64,000 nucleotides of DNA from Hawksworthiomyces lignivorus (taxonomy: Eukaryota > Ascomycota > Sordariomycetes > Ophiostomatales > Ophiostomataceae). The notes under the pieces were generated by a model. That model was given only the letters and a program-made list of their open reading frames with translations, was not told the origin of the DNA and made no database searches. Positions 10,968-22,671 of the stretch are shown piece by piece (within the stretch, counting starts at the first letter, position 1; each line of letters begins with the position of its first letter). The position numbers and the translations under genes are program-made. Where the stretch lies: the NCBI GenBank assembly GCA_002917075.1, contig NTMA01000017.1, positions 378,589-442,588 on the forward strand. The letters run 5' to 3'.

Positions 10968-13900
10968 TTTGACAATACAGAAGAAGAGAGGCCAATAACG
11001 AAGTAAGTGTTATTTGTAAGTACGAGTATGAGGAAAAGAGGGTGGTATTAGGGAGAGGTCAAGACTGTAGAGATAGCCAAGAGAAAGCCCGGGATAGAGA
11101 AAATCAAGAAAGATGTGAAGCAGAATGGACAACAAGGGGAGACCAGAAGCAGAATCTTGGGAGCCGGGACGATGATGCCCTTTAAATATTTTGAAAGAAC
11201 AAGATCCAGGTAAACTCGTTTAATACAAATGCAGTACCCCCATTCCCTAGGTCTCGGGTCCGCTGTTACTTTATTCTACAAATAACTTTTCTCTTTGGGT
11301 GGGCGCCATTATAGGACGTCCTTATCTACACCCCTACTCGTCTCTTATTTACTCTTGCGGGAAGCAAGCGCATCTCCACCGGGTTGGTAGCTCAAGAAAT
11401 AGCACGAGTCGGCCGAACTGGTGTAACTGAATGCCAAGTCCTTTTTCTTTTCTTTTTTTTTTTTGGTGTCTCTTTTGTGAAGGTACGTTGTATCTTCCCA
11501 TATAGGCAATAGGACTAAGCTGTTCCCCGTCCCACCCACATCCACATATACTATCCCCCTGTACACACGACCGGAAAACCCACACGGCAAAGAACCCTTG
11601 GCATCCATATGCTTTATCAAGACGGATGAGTGGTTCCACTGCAAGTTGAATCGCCACAGTACAGCCAGCGTTTCCATAGTTCTATAAAATATCATAGTAT
11701 AATGGTTTTTAACTGACGTTGATTCCCAGAGAACAAAACCGGCTCGAAAAGGGACTATAGAAGGGAGACTTAACACAACAAAGAAGTACAGGAGAAAGCA
11801 AATGAGGATGGACGTCAAGTCTAGAGGAGCACGGAGGCAAAAAGCAAACCGCGATTAGCCCTGGCAGACCAGGGAATAGCTTCTATAGCTTAAAATGTAC
11901 TCTACTCTATTTTGTGTGATGCTGCTTTCTGCTTCATGCTGTTTACATTCATGGCCTCGTTTTATTTTACTGCTTTGTATCTTCGATGCAATACTATGTG
12001 CAAGATACCTACTTCTAAGAAGCCACACTATTGTTAGAATGAACTAATGGGATCATGACGATTGACAACATAACGAACTCTCTTTTCGGTTAAGACATCC
12101 GACGACGTCGTAAGAACCGTGGGGCTGGCTGGGTTGCTTTGTCTGCAAAGCATACAAAAAAACGCACCACGAGGGCGACATAATGGTGACAGAGGGACGG
12201 TGAGAGAAGAGCTCAGACATGAAGAATTTGCGTAGATGCCGCTGTCACTCTTTTTCGCCAAGAAATCTGTCACCCAACTTACACTGGAACCCCCGCCAAC
12301 CTTCCCTGTCGGCGACCATTTTGTGTCACTCTGTTTGGCTTTGCTCCATTTGCGTCATCGCAAGGCTCAATGTCGACGCACTGCATCTCACCTCTAGGGC
12401 GAAGACGACAGAACGCCTAGCACCCACAAGACATATATCTGCTAGTACCCGCATTCAGGACAGGACAGCACGCTCCTGCGGTCCCGCACCGGGCACCATC
12501 CCAATCTTTCTTGGTAGCCATTGGTTGGTCTTTAGCTTCCCTATTTTCTCAGCTACTTCATTTGCCTTGCATATGTTTCCGTCTTTATCGCAGGCGTATT
12601 GGATCTGCTCGAAGACCAGCGTCATTGTGAAAACAAAACTAGATTGGAATTAAGTGCAGTCGAGTCGTGTAGGGTCTCGACTCGGCTATTTGCAAGCTTC
12701 TTTAACATATTTCCCTTTTTGGTCGTTTTTATGTTAAGACCTTCCTGAGCTTTATCATTATTGCACCTCACTCCTTGTATCTGTCAAAATTTGAACAGCC
12801 GCATGGCTGCCGATAGCACACATCTGGGTTTTTCTTTCCGGGACGGCCGAACCAGCAGAATGGTTTCCTTTTTCTTCCTCCTTTCAACTCTAGTTATCTT
12901 CTCACAAACCAGGTTTGTTATAACAATGTCATCATACTGAATTAACACACGGTTGACAGTCGATAATAAAACCTTTTACGCCTGATGACATGTAGCTGTA
13001 ACGAAACAAAATTGAAGCCCGCATCTCCCTAAAGGCATTGAAAGAGACTAAGCATAAGTTTGCCACTGTCTCGATTTTTCTATGTACGCGTGGATGCCAG
13101 GAGAAGACGAAATGCATTCTTAAACTGTCAAAGCAGAAAGCAATGGTGGCGAAAAGAGTCCACACAACAAGAATAAATCCAATTGAGAATTCCGAGTGCT
13201 AAGTGCGGCTACTCTGTTCATTTGAGTGCAAATTCTGTCCAATTTTTCTTTCTTTTCCCTTTTTTTCTTGGCCTTTTTCTTTATCTTTAAAAAAAGTTCA
13301 GTGTTTTCAAATCTTCTTGTTTCATTTTCTTGGCTCTAAGATGCCAATTCATTGATTTACTGTTGCCAAATTTTTGATCTTTCCCACTCTTTTAAAAAAA
13401 AAAGTGTTGGTGTGATATTGCGTGACGGATCTTTCGTGATCTCCCGCGCCGTTGACGCGACTAGCCACCATGCATGCTGGCGTCCGCCCCTTTCTAACCA
13501 TTTACATTTGTTACGCCAGTAGCCGTACTTCGTTACAATCGGTACCCTTCCGGCGCCGATAGTCAGTTTTTGTCTTCTGTATCATTTACTCCTCACGCTT
13601 TCTTTGCCTCGCTTTGCCTCGCACTATTGCCAGACGGCGATAACAGCCCGTCTGTGGTCCGTGGCGGGACCTGAATTCTTGAGGCTGGAAACTCTCCTTT
13701 TTTTTTTAAGGACTGGTCCGGACCTCATCTAGCTTGGTTTCTTTTGCTCTTCCACTTTTTTTATTATTATTTTTACTCCGCATGGCACTTTCACCCCACG
13801 CCGACCTAAAATTGAAGCTAGATTAAAGTAGATTGTGCAATACGGGGTGAAATGACGCCTCGATGCCAAAGAGGACCAGGTATCTCGAATCTGATTTCTT

Positions 13901-14984
13901 TCGTCTCTCAATTTTGGAGACACATTATTCTTTGCCAGCCTATTAGAAACGGAGCACAGGTGTTGCTGAGCTTATTTCCATCCCTTCTTGTTCAGTTCTT
14001 TATACTTTTCCTACAAAACAAACAGACAAACTTGTATAAAAGCTATTAATAATCAGTAGCCGCAATCTATTGTTGAGAATAAACTTTTCCTAGCTGACAT
14101 GAAACCCAATAACAATTTGTCTAAATAATTAGTAACTTTAAGCAACAGCATGTAAGTTTAGAATAGCTTCTAGATATGGCATATCAGAGCTGTATCTTAG
14201 GCTCTTCAAAAAGCTTCATCACTCTACCTCGGCAACTTGAAGTCGAATCCGGCTTGAACGGGCAAGCCGCTTGTGTATCTAAGGCAACATCCCTTTCTTG
14301 GCTATCCTCCTAAAATGAGCTCTAGTCGCAACTATTTCGTGTAGCTGATGAATGTATTCTTTAACGATTGCGACAGGCTGCCCAGACATGCCATGATGAT
14401 GCAATTCGACTAGCAGACTTACTGGGTGTCACAGCCTCCGAAGGCAATCCCTCCCCGGATCCGACTCGGCAGTCAATGCTACTCTCCCGATGCTATCACC
14501 CTCCCACTCTGCCGGTGATTCGCAATGAGTCGTACTAAGACAGGATATTTCTGTTGGTAAGACGTAGTGGCTCGCTAAGAAGAACGTCGGGATAGCACAA
14601 GGTCGTGTCCTTGGCCATTGTGTACACAACATTCTAAACCAAGTTCAGGCACCCAACAAAGATGCCACCCACACATGTCATGCTAGAATGCATTCTAATG
14701 AAGGGGGTCTCGTTCGTGGGGATACTATTTTCTAGGAACGAGGCCTCAGCTCCCACAGAAAGCAGCCTTCTTTCACCCGAACCGACTTTCCTCGATCATC
14801 TTTCATCCAGGGAACAATTTTTTTTGTAAGGCTAGATTTATATAAAGAAGCCGTCACGTTGAGATTCTCTACGCTAGATCACTTCGCCTTTTTTAAGTCT
14901 TGTACCTAGAGATATTTCTACTTTTCTAAGCGCTGCAAAAACCTTTATTGCTCTTATTTTTTCTCAGCACACACATCGTTGATC
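10968..14984. other. Intergenic region, about 4 kb, no supportable gene
   Basis: This is the shared upstream region of two divergent genes, the Dal5-type transporter (-) and the TauD-type dioxygenase (+). Open frames of 144-157 codons near 11345-11818 (-) and 12219-12653 (+) have no domain, mixed low-complexity content and no matching splice partners. There are many short runs of T and A. No RNA gene was seen. Confidence 0.5.
14841..14846 (+). promoter_or_regulatory. TATA box of the TauD-type dioxygenase gene
   Basis: TATAAA, within TTTATATAAAG, lies 144 bases upstream of the ATG at 14985, a normal spacing for a fungal TATA promoter. A CT-rich stretch follows it. Confidence 0.45.
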
Positions 14985-16224
14985 ATGGCCCCTGGAGCTG
15001 TTGAGACTACGCCGGCTCTTGCTGAGCCTGTTGCCGTGACCAAGTCGGCGACCTCTCCCTTCCACCGTGAGCCCCTCAAGCTGTCTGGCGCTCTTGATGG
15101 CCAGAAAGCCTTTGATGTCACTCCCACTATTGGCCGCGAGTATCCCGAGGCAAATCTGGTCGAGTGGCTGAACGCCCCCAACTCAGATGTGCTCTTGCGT
15201 GACTTAGCTATTACAAGTAAGGCGTCATATGTCTTGGCCCGGAGTCGAAGATAACAAAATTCTGACGCAAATTTAGTCTCTCAGCGTGGCGTGGTGTTCT
15301 TCCGCAAGCAGGACAACCTGACCAACGACCTGCAGAAGAAGCTGATCCTCCGCCTCGGCGAGCTCACTGGCCGCCCTGCCACTTCTACCCTGCACATCCA
15401 CCCCATCCTCAATTCCGAGCGCGAGTTGGGCGGTGACGACCCGGAAATCAGCACCATCAGCTCCGTCCAGAACGAAAAGTTTTACCGCAGCCAGTATGAG
15501 GACACGGAACTCAGCCGTAAGAAGCAGAGCCGTGGCCAGTGGCACAGCGACATTGCCTTCGAGCCAGTCCCTGCCGATTACACCTCACTACGCCTGGTGC
15601 AGCTCCCCAAGACCGGTGGTGATACGCTGTGGGCTTCTGGCTACGACATCTATGATACCCTGAGCAAGCCGTATCAAAAGTTCCTCGAGAGCCTCTCGGC
15701 CACTTTCCACCAGAAGTATTTTGCACAGGTGGCCGAGCGAGCTGGATTTGCTCTGTATGACAAGCCTCGCGGCGCCCCCGAGAATATTGGCTCTGAACTC
15801 AAGGCCATTCACCCCGTGGTCCGGACTAACCCTGTGACGGGATGGAAGAGCATCTTCCCTGTTGGTGGCCACGTCTCGCACATCAACGGCGTTACTGAGG
15901 AAGAGAGCAAGAGTCTGCTGAACTGGTTCCTTGATCTGGTCTACAAGAACCACGACCTCCAAGTCCGTTTCAAGTGGCAGAATGAGAACGACATCGGTAG
16001 GTCATCTCCGTCATAATTTCACCATCGTTATTATTTTTCTCAAGTTGCTAACAAAAAAAGCCATCTGGGACAACCGTAGCGTGTTCCACACGGCTACGTT
16101 TGACTACAAAGGCCAAGGCGATCGCTTTGGTAACCGTGTCGTCGGCCTTGGTGAACGCCCCTACTATGATCCTCAGAGCACTTCGCGTCGCGAGGAGCTT
16201 GGCGAGGAGTACGGCCAGTTGTAA
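14985..16224 (+). CDS. TauD/TfdA-type Fe(II)/2-oxoglutarate-dependent dioxygenase
   Basis: Exons 14985-15216, 15277-15996 and 16061-16224 give 371 aa. The introns are 60 and 64 bp, both phase 1, and splicing gives AITISQRGVVFFRKQ and NDIAIWDNRS at the joints. The enzyme family couples 2-oxoglutarate decarboxylation to hydroxylation; in the TauD branch the substrate is taurine or another alkyl sulfonate (sulfur release), and relatives act on chlorophenoxyacetates. The iron ligands are visible as His167 and Asp169 in WHSDIAF and His327 in VFHTATFDY; Arg339 or Arg343 is the likely 2-oxoglutarate anchor. No signal peptide is present, so it is probably cytosolic. Length fits the fungal subfamily, which has an N-terminal extension of about 70 aa compared with bacterial TauD. 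The actual substrate is not known. The ATG follows a CT-rich leader; a TTG six bases upstream was not used. Confidence 0.92.
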
Positions 16225-16779
16225 GAGTGCAACCTGATTTCAAAGGCTTGCGCCTAGAAAATGATACCTTATTTCAATATCTAATAGAAAAAAAAATGTG
16301 ATCAAACTTGGTAACAATGACATCAATCTTGCATAACCAATCATATTTGTTAGCCACATGCAGACAACATCAAAAAAGGTGTTAAGTGTTACATTTGTGC
16401 CAATGTACATTTAGAAAATGAACGACATAGTAAGTTATAAACTTGAAATCTTGCAATTTAAGAGCAATGAGTAGGCTGTGAAGTTGGTAAATTTACAAAG
16501 ATGCGAGCTGAAGACAGCTGGTTTTTTCGGAAGGGAGTGTGCTTAGTTTCGCTTAGTGCAGCCTTTTCTCTTCGTCTCAAATTAAGCACCACGATACCAA
16601 ATTACAAATTTGCAAATACTCGATTTCTTTTGGAGTATTCAATCAATTTATCACTATTTCATCTATATCGTAATGTGGCTGGTTTGAATGAGAAACCATG
16701 TTGCACATAAGGCATTGAGAGCTGTGGAACGTTTTCTTCCACCAGACTCACTCCGTCCAAATTTCAGAAGCCTTTTGTT
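16225..16779. other. Convergent intergenic region
   Basis: AT-rich DNA between the tail-to-tail dioxygenase and GH45-like genes. Holds their 3' untranslated ends; nothing else seen. Confidence 0.55.
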
Positions 16780-17695
16780 CTAGTGAACTGAGCAGCCTGA
16801 GATAGATGTCAACCGGTCAGGACAAGACACTTCTTCGTAATCAATGTCCCAGTTGTTGATGTCGCCGCGAGCCCAATTGAAGCGCCAATAACAGCCACCT
16901 TGTAGATTGGATGGTAAGTCTGCGCACGACGTCCGGTCGGTTACGCCACCATCTTCTGGACCCCTAAGAAGATATTGTTAGAATTCATGTATATTCCACC
17001 AGAAAAGCATTTTCGAGAAGTATTATTTTGCCGGGAAGGCCAATACCAATTTGATCCGTACTGAGTTCGGCAACCCCTGGGATGAGGGCCGACACCACCT
17101 CCGGGAGTCAGCACAACAATGTCATTAGAAGAGACCGAGTCACTTGCTTGGCCGACATTGATAGACTGCACGATCATTTGCTTGCCTGCAGCCTCTCCAG
17201 ATGTCCACGTTAGTTGGTAGCATCTGCAGCAGCTGTTGGCAGACATCATAACGGCAAACCCATAGGAAAGATTTTCTTCAACAGGCACTGGTGCGTAGCT
17301 GTCGCATAAGTATCCATGACCACCATCACACCCTGACCTCACGTTTGCGCCATTCCCTAAAATGTTGTTGTGAATATCGCACACCTTGGCAGTTCCACTG
17401 ACGGTTAAAGGCACAAGGTAAGTCAGCATTTATGGAACTAGATGAGTCTCGCCAGAAGTTGGCATTTTGTTTCTTAGCAACTTACGATACTCCTCGTGGG
17501 ACAGTAGTCCTCCAAGCACATGCCGGCTTGCAGCTAGAAACATATCGTTTTGTTAGGGACCCAAAATGCGACGGCTAGCTTTTCAGAACTTGGTATCACG
17601 CACCAATCCCAGCCCGTAAAAGATTTGCCACTGATTGCCGATGCTACGGACACCAGAATGCTACCAACAACGAACCATTTTGATGATGAGGTCAT
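16780..17695 (-). CDS. Secreted glycoside hydrolase family 45-like protein (endoglucanase V-like)
   Basis: Four exons (17695-17604, 17533-17486, 17397-17047, 16963-16780) give 224 aa; introns are 71, 88 and 83 bp. A signal peptide covers about residues 1-21. The GH45 fold is clear: WDCCKPACAW at 29-38, SGCDGG, LSYGFAVMMS, CCRCYQLTWTSG, GKQMIVQS, TPGGGVG, and near the end GCYWRFNWA. The Cys pattern matches the family. GH45 enzymes cleave beta-1,4-glucans outside the cell. Odd points: the nucleophile Asp30 is kept, but the usual TRYWD reads TGWD (Arg and Tyr lost). The residue four before PGGGVG, where the acid Asp of Humicola Cel45A sits, is Val, with an Asp two residues earlier. It may therefore be a weak or non-catalytic member. 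The 48-bp second exon carries the active-site loop. No cellulose-binding module is present. Confidence 0.85.
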
Positions 17696-18902
17696 GTTCT
17701 CTGTCCGATTCCAGTAGCTATCGATGGATGATATTGAATCATCTTCACAACTATTTATTTCTTCAGATGACAGAGAACAAGTCCGAGGGATGGACTGTAG
17801 ATATATTTTGAGCTGTACGCCAATGCAACCCGCCAAGCCCACACCTGGTTCTTGTTATTCTTCCCGCTTCCATATTGCTACTCCTTCATTTATTTTTCCT
17901 CGTCAATTATTATGTGACCTCTAGGTTTTTGTGCAGTTCCCACAGCTTATCGTCAAATGCACGTCTAATAGAGAGACCTCATTCTGGCAGCCCTTTCATA
18001 GTCTTTCGCATCCATGTCGACTGATGGGGTATCCAAAGTACCTTGACCGGGAATCAGGTGGCATGTAAGCATATAGGATACGTACTCATATATACCAACC
18101 CAAAATAATATCTGCAAGAGATATTGCTATTAGGAATGGTCCGGATTCCTTGTATCCCTTGGCTGACGACTCTCTGGATATAAGAAAGGCAGACCACACC
18201 TTCATTATTGATTCACATATGGAGTATAAGGCGAAGACATGCCTGTCCAGCCTATCTCTATCTAGATAATATTGTTTCGCCTTTCCACAAAAGATGCAAA
18301 GACTGACTGTGCTTTTTCCGGAGCAATGGAAGACATATATGATGTCTTGGCTATCCTTGCTTGCTCCTAAGAACACAGAATAAAATCATTTGTTCATCTC
18401 CAGAAAGCAGACTTTTATTTTTCTATTTCCGATTGATACTTTATCTCCTTCCCGCATCGGCCAAACACCTAACTGGTATCAACCGTCGATGACGATTTCC
18501 CATGCCTAAGAATTTCCCCACTCGATGGGAACTTTATATTGATCAGAGAAGTGTGGACCAGCAATTTATTGACTGGCTGGTAATCTGAAAAATGAAGATT
18601 AAACTATCCCTCAGGTTCTGTTATAGTAGTATTTTCTGCTTTGCTAGATCATCCGGTAGGCACGTTACGGAAGTTCGACCGAAGTCAAGCCTGCTGTCCA
18701 CTGTATTTAAAGAAAGAGTTATTTTTATTGGCTGTGTGGCGTAATGCTCCTGCAAGACTTATCAAACTTGCTTGGCATATTCGTAAATATGCGAAAAATT
18801 GATGATACGAGAGCCGGTCCCAGATTGACTCTGCAGCCCTGTTCCTTGTCTTTGCTTCTTACCCGGCTTGTCTACGTTAGAATCGTCCCGGGAGCTTGTA
18901 TT

Positions 18903-18940
<38 letters not shown>

Positions 18941-19929
18941 AATTAGGCAAGTGAAAGGAAAAGATTTACTCAGGCCAACCAATCTTTGATTCTTGCCTAC
19001 CTGATTGAATATAATATTTGCATAACTTTGGCCTAAAACATACTTGATTCGAAGTTAATGCCAAGTGATCCAGCAGATGAGGAAAAGGTATTGAGATCAA
19101 CAGCCAAGAACATATGGGTTGGGTACAATAGCTGGGTTGATATGATTTCGGTTGGAATGACGGGTTCGGCACCGCTTCGGCTGGGATACCACGTAACTGC
19201 AAACGCATATACTGTAGTTAGGGCCTTAATTTTAGTATGAATAATTGACAACAGTATGTACCAGGAGTGCAGTTGGAGAAGCATCGGGGACTCCATAATC
19301 CGAGTCAAGCGCGTGGTTTTTAGGGTCACTACATGGTTCTTCTGTTTGCATGCAACGGTTCCTATCTGGGCTGAACTTCTTTCCACTATGATTTGTCTTT
19401 ATTTCGCTGATGGTACTCTCATATCTTTGATATGGAAAAGCTCAAGCTAAATCCAACGGGTATAACCAGCCTTCTCAAATGAAAACAAAATAAGATGAAC
19501 TCCGAACATCAATTGGTGGAGGTTTTCTGGTATATACCTCTAAATTCCATTTTTGTGTCGGGTTTTTGATAATAAACCGCATTTGTTGTATGAATGAGAT
19601 CAACCTGGGATCGACCAGATTTTCTCCTGGCTTATTTTCTGTAAACTTTTTTTTGTAAACTCCATTAGATTGTGCATTCTATCTGTCGTCAATTATTGCA
19701 AGGATGGTGTTTTCTTAATGTTGTCGTCCCAGAATGCTGGAAAAGCGTTTGAAATGCAGCACATAACACGTTAGAATCCAAAGCATATTCATGAAATCAA
19801 AAAAGGGAATCAAAAAAGCTCTTATTAGGGATTCTGAGAGGACAAAAGATTGGTAAAACATGAACAAAGAAGTTGACACTTTAACGAAGAAAAGACTCGA
19901 AATTATGTTCTTAGTTTCTAGCGTAGCTT
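17696..19929. other. AT-rich intergenic region with possible gene relic
   Basis: Upstream of the GH45-like gene and downstream of the HET gene. No intact gene is seen. A minus-strand frame around 18086-18420 contains a GKST stretch resembling a P-loop, discussed as a finding. A 27-base T run lies at 18910. Composition is clearly AT-richer than the genes, which would fit decayed or RIP-mutated DNA, but I could not test this. Confidence 0.45.
18910..18936. repeat. Poly-T homopolymer tract
   Basis: An uninterrupted run of 27 T, directly preceded by seven C. It is in non-coding DNA and could be a sequencing or assembly weak point. It could also be the A-tail of a retroposed element inserted on the minus strand, but no body of such an element is recognisable. 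Confidence 0.85.
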
Positions 19930-21876
19930 TCATGTTTTGGTGCTGACTTGGTCAGGACCATCGGGAGCAGGGTCAATGTTAAAGTGAACACTGTAAAGCT
20001 CTGGTTCAGCGTAGCCTAGATTAACTTTGCCTTTTACGGCCGTGACAGAAATGCGATACCAGCATGCGGCTTTGCTCGAGTGGCCTGCGCCAGAGTCTGT
20101 ATACTGCGCTGCTGCATTTACATAGACGTAGTCTGGCAGTTTTGCAATCTTGGGACATATAACCGCGAGATCTGACCACATGAAGCTATTATTTGGCGCG
20201 CGGCGAAACAGAAGCATTTCTGTTTCGTTGGGGAAATCAGACTCCAGAAAGACAGAAAACTTCGGCTCGAGCTGGTGGAATCGATAATTGCAGAGCAATA
20301 CAAAGGAAACCCGTCGGGACCGAAGATCAAACCCGTCAGGTGAGCTGGTAGTCTTCTGAGTTGTGTCTCTAACAGCAACAGCGCACTTCAAAGCTAGAAC
20401 CATGTCATAGCGTGTCCAAAGGTATGCCTTTGGTCTCAAAAACAGCCGGTCTTGCACGTCCCATAAGAATGTTGGCGCAGTGTCTTTGATAGCAACGTAT
20501 GCATTGCCAGCACCCTGTGCGGGAATGTGAATAGAAGAGATCCGAAACGTTTCTGGCGTTATGGAGTTTATGGGTCTCTTGTCAATGAGGATGTACCAGT
20601 CGGTAGCTAGGTATCCACGCATCCGCATGACTTCTTCGGGCTTGAGAACGGCCAGGCCTGCGTCCCAGTCTCGCTGGAAAAGGTTGGGGCCGATCTTGAC
20701 CAGTTTTATACCGATGAAGCTGCCAAACTGGCTGCCAACGAGCAGCAAGTAATGGCTGACATGTGACCTAGTCCCCGACGCTGGTGGCGAAACAGTTAAC
20801 CGCAAGTAGACAGACCCAGATACGAAAAGACCGCGATTTGTGACACTGAAATTCTCGAAATCATCTGCGAATGGATGCAAGCTGGCGCTGTCGGCAAATG
20901 TTGCAGGCGACGGGGCAAAGAGACAGAGTTCCGTAGTGTTGCGCTTTCCGGTGTTAGGTGAAATCGTCGAGACTGTTGACTGCTGCGAAGGTGAGTGGGA
21001 GCGCGAAGGAGAAGAAGGCTTGGAATTCGAGTGAGAGGTCGAGCCTGGCTTATTGCCGCTCGCTGGAATGCCCAAGGTCGGCGCTGCTGGCGGCGTTGGC
21101 GATGCTGGCGGCTTCTGGCTATTCGTTCCCCGATCTGCTAACAGTTCCTCGGGTACTTTCCAAGCCAGTATGGTCAGATCACTGTTTCGCTTAACAATCT
21201 CCTCTTGAAGGCGGCGAAAAGCATGGTAACCTTCGCCATAGAGCAGCGGCATATTGACATCGAAGATACCCAATAGACAATAAGCGACGTCTTCGATCCG
21301 TGTTGTCTCACGGCCAGCCGCCCAGGACATGCGGCGGGCAAGAGAGTAGTCGACGGCCTGAGCTTGGCCCATCAGAATTCTTCGAGGGATATTGGTTCGC
21401 GTGAATATGGGGTCAACAAAAGTGACTTTAGATCCGCGAGAAACCCAGTCACCGTCATAAAACTGTACGTTCCGCGGAGCCACCAGCTCTTGCAAGGTCC
21501 AGCCGCGGGTAAACCAGCGACTGTTGAACATATCCTTATTAGAGACCTCGCGATGCACGTCTTCTAAATAAGCAATGCAGACGGTGGCATCTCGATACCA
21601 CTGATACATGGAATTGATTGCCTCCGTCAGCTCTGCGCTGTCCGTCTTATCGATGCAGCATGTGTCAACCCAGATGTATTTGTGGTGCCATTCTCTAGCT
21701 ATCTTCATGGCACTTGTTATTTTTCTGTAGCCGCTTTTTTGCTTGCCTTTCATTGCTTGGAACTCTCTGAAAGTCACCTCCTCCGATCCCCAGGTGTGCG
21801 AGAGGATGGCATATGGCGGGATCCTTGGAGGGAAGTACTCCCGCATCTCCATCGTGGTCGTGTCAATAAGCCGCAT
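19930..21876 (-). CDS. HET-domain protein (heterokaryon incompatibility family)
   Basis: A single exon encodes 648 aa. The HET domain occupies roughly residues 1-230 and shows all three classic blocks: YAILSHTWGSEEVTFREF (22-39), IWVDTCCIDKTDSAELTEAI (68-87) and WFTRGWTLQELVAPRNVQFYD (121-141, described by position and key residues W-T-G-W-T-L-Q-E-L-A-P). A DxxYCLLGIFDVNMPLLYGEG stretch follows at about 217, typical of the HET family. Residues about 250-325 are a Ser/Pro/Thr-rich linker, then comes a C-terminal region of about 320 aa that I do not recognise. No NACHT, WD40 or ankyrin repeats are fused to it. HET proteins mediate self/non-self recognition and programmed cell death on hyphal fusion in a few studied cases; most paralogues have no known role. 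The ATG at 21876 sits just before the conserved RLID motif at which such proteins normally begin. Confidence 0.92.
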   Translation of the reverse strand: MRLIDTTTMEMREYFPPRIPPYAILSHTWGSEEVTFREFQAMKGKQKSGYRKITSAMKIAREWHHKYIWVDTCCIDKTDSAELTEAINSMYQWYRDATVCIAYLEDVHREVSNKDMFNSRWFTRGWTLQELVAPRNVQFYDGDWVSRGSKVTFVDPIFTRTNIPRRILMGQAQAVDYSLARRMSWAAGRETTRIEDVAYCLLGIFDVNMPLLYGEGYHAFRRLQEEIVKRNSDLTILAWKVPEELLADRGTNSQKPPASPTPPAAPTLGIPASGNKPGSTSHSNSKPSSPSRSHSPSQQSTVSTISPNTGKRNTTELCLFAPSPATFADSASLHPFADDFENFSVTNRGLFVSGSVYLRLTVSPPASGTRSHVSHYLLLVGSQFGSFIGIKLVKIGPNLFQRDWDAGLAVLKPEEVMRMRGYLATDWYILIDKRPINSITPETFRISSIHIPAQGAGNAYVAIKDTAPTFLWDVQDRLFLRPKAYLWTRYDMVLALKCAVAVRDTTQKTTSSPDGFDLRSRRVSFVLLCNYRFHQLEPKFSVFLESDFPNETEMLLFRRAPNNSFMWSDLAVICPKIAKLPDYVYVNAAAQYTDSGAGHSSKAACWYRISVTAVKGKVNLGYAEPELYSVHFNIDPAPDGPDQVSTKT

Positions 21877-22671
21877 CTTTGCTCTGTCCAGAGAAAGTCA
21901 AATTTAGAGTATGGCACCCTAATTTTTCCTGATAGAACATGGATAGGAGAGTAGATGCGAATGGCTTTGAAGCAGAAATCTGGGATAGAGTAGGCAGAAA
22001 GACATCGGCTGTTTGCGACGCCGGACCCTAGCCCAAAATCCGATTGGCTTCGCGATTGGACATGTTTGCGACATAAGCCACAGGTATGCCACCGTCTTAC
22101 TGGCAGGATGACACACACTATTGCTTGCAGATACAGGCATGAGCTTGAAGCAGTCTATATTAGAACCAAGAGTCAATCTCCAAAACCAGTACTAATCCTT
22201 TGTAATCTTATGGTGATACATCTCCCAGCCTGCCCAACGCGGCTTATTGGCAGGTTGCATAAAGCAGCATCGATTTCCTTTCCTTTTATTTGGCAGCTTT
22301 ATACCTGCGGGCTTAAGTTGCTCCCTAATGTAGAGCTTTGGTCGCAAGGGATATTTCAGCATAGCTGGAAGAAAATCCTAAATCTCGGCCACATTAAAGC
22401 TGCACTTTTTTTGTGTGACTGTAATGAATAGTTGGTAAGTATACAAATGGGAGTCTATGCAGTTTAATGGTATCCGATCATCCAACTGCCTCAGTGATCC
22501 AAGCAATATAAGAATGTCAAGAAATTCAATGAAATCAATACCCTTGAAGCCTTTACTCCTATGAAATATTCAAACGATACGCATCCGATCTGATATCATT
22601 GTGTTCCCTCTATAGCAGGTAAAGGTATTCCCAAACGTTGACACGCAATCCACTATCTCATCTACGTGCCA
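21877..22671. other. Intergenic region between HET gene and Pth11-like gene
   Basis: Promoter side of the HET gene and 3' side of the Pth11-like gene. No coding signal beyond short open frames. Confidence 0.55.

Noticed and set aside
11345..11818. 157-codon minus-strand frame with hydrophobic start
   Set aside because: Contains a KKKKEKKK run from a poly-T tract, no domain, no splice partner, and lies in a promoter region.
12219..12653. 144-codon plus-strand frame
   Set aside because: No domain and random-looking composition in AT-rich DNA.
18910..18936. T27 run taken as the A-tail of a retroelement
   Set aside because: No target-site duplication or element body is recognisable next to it, so it is listed only as a homopolymer.
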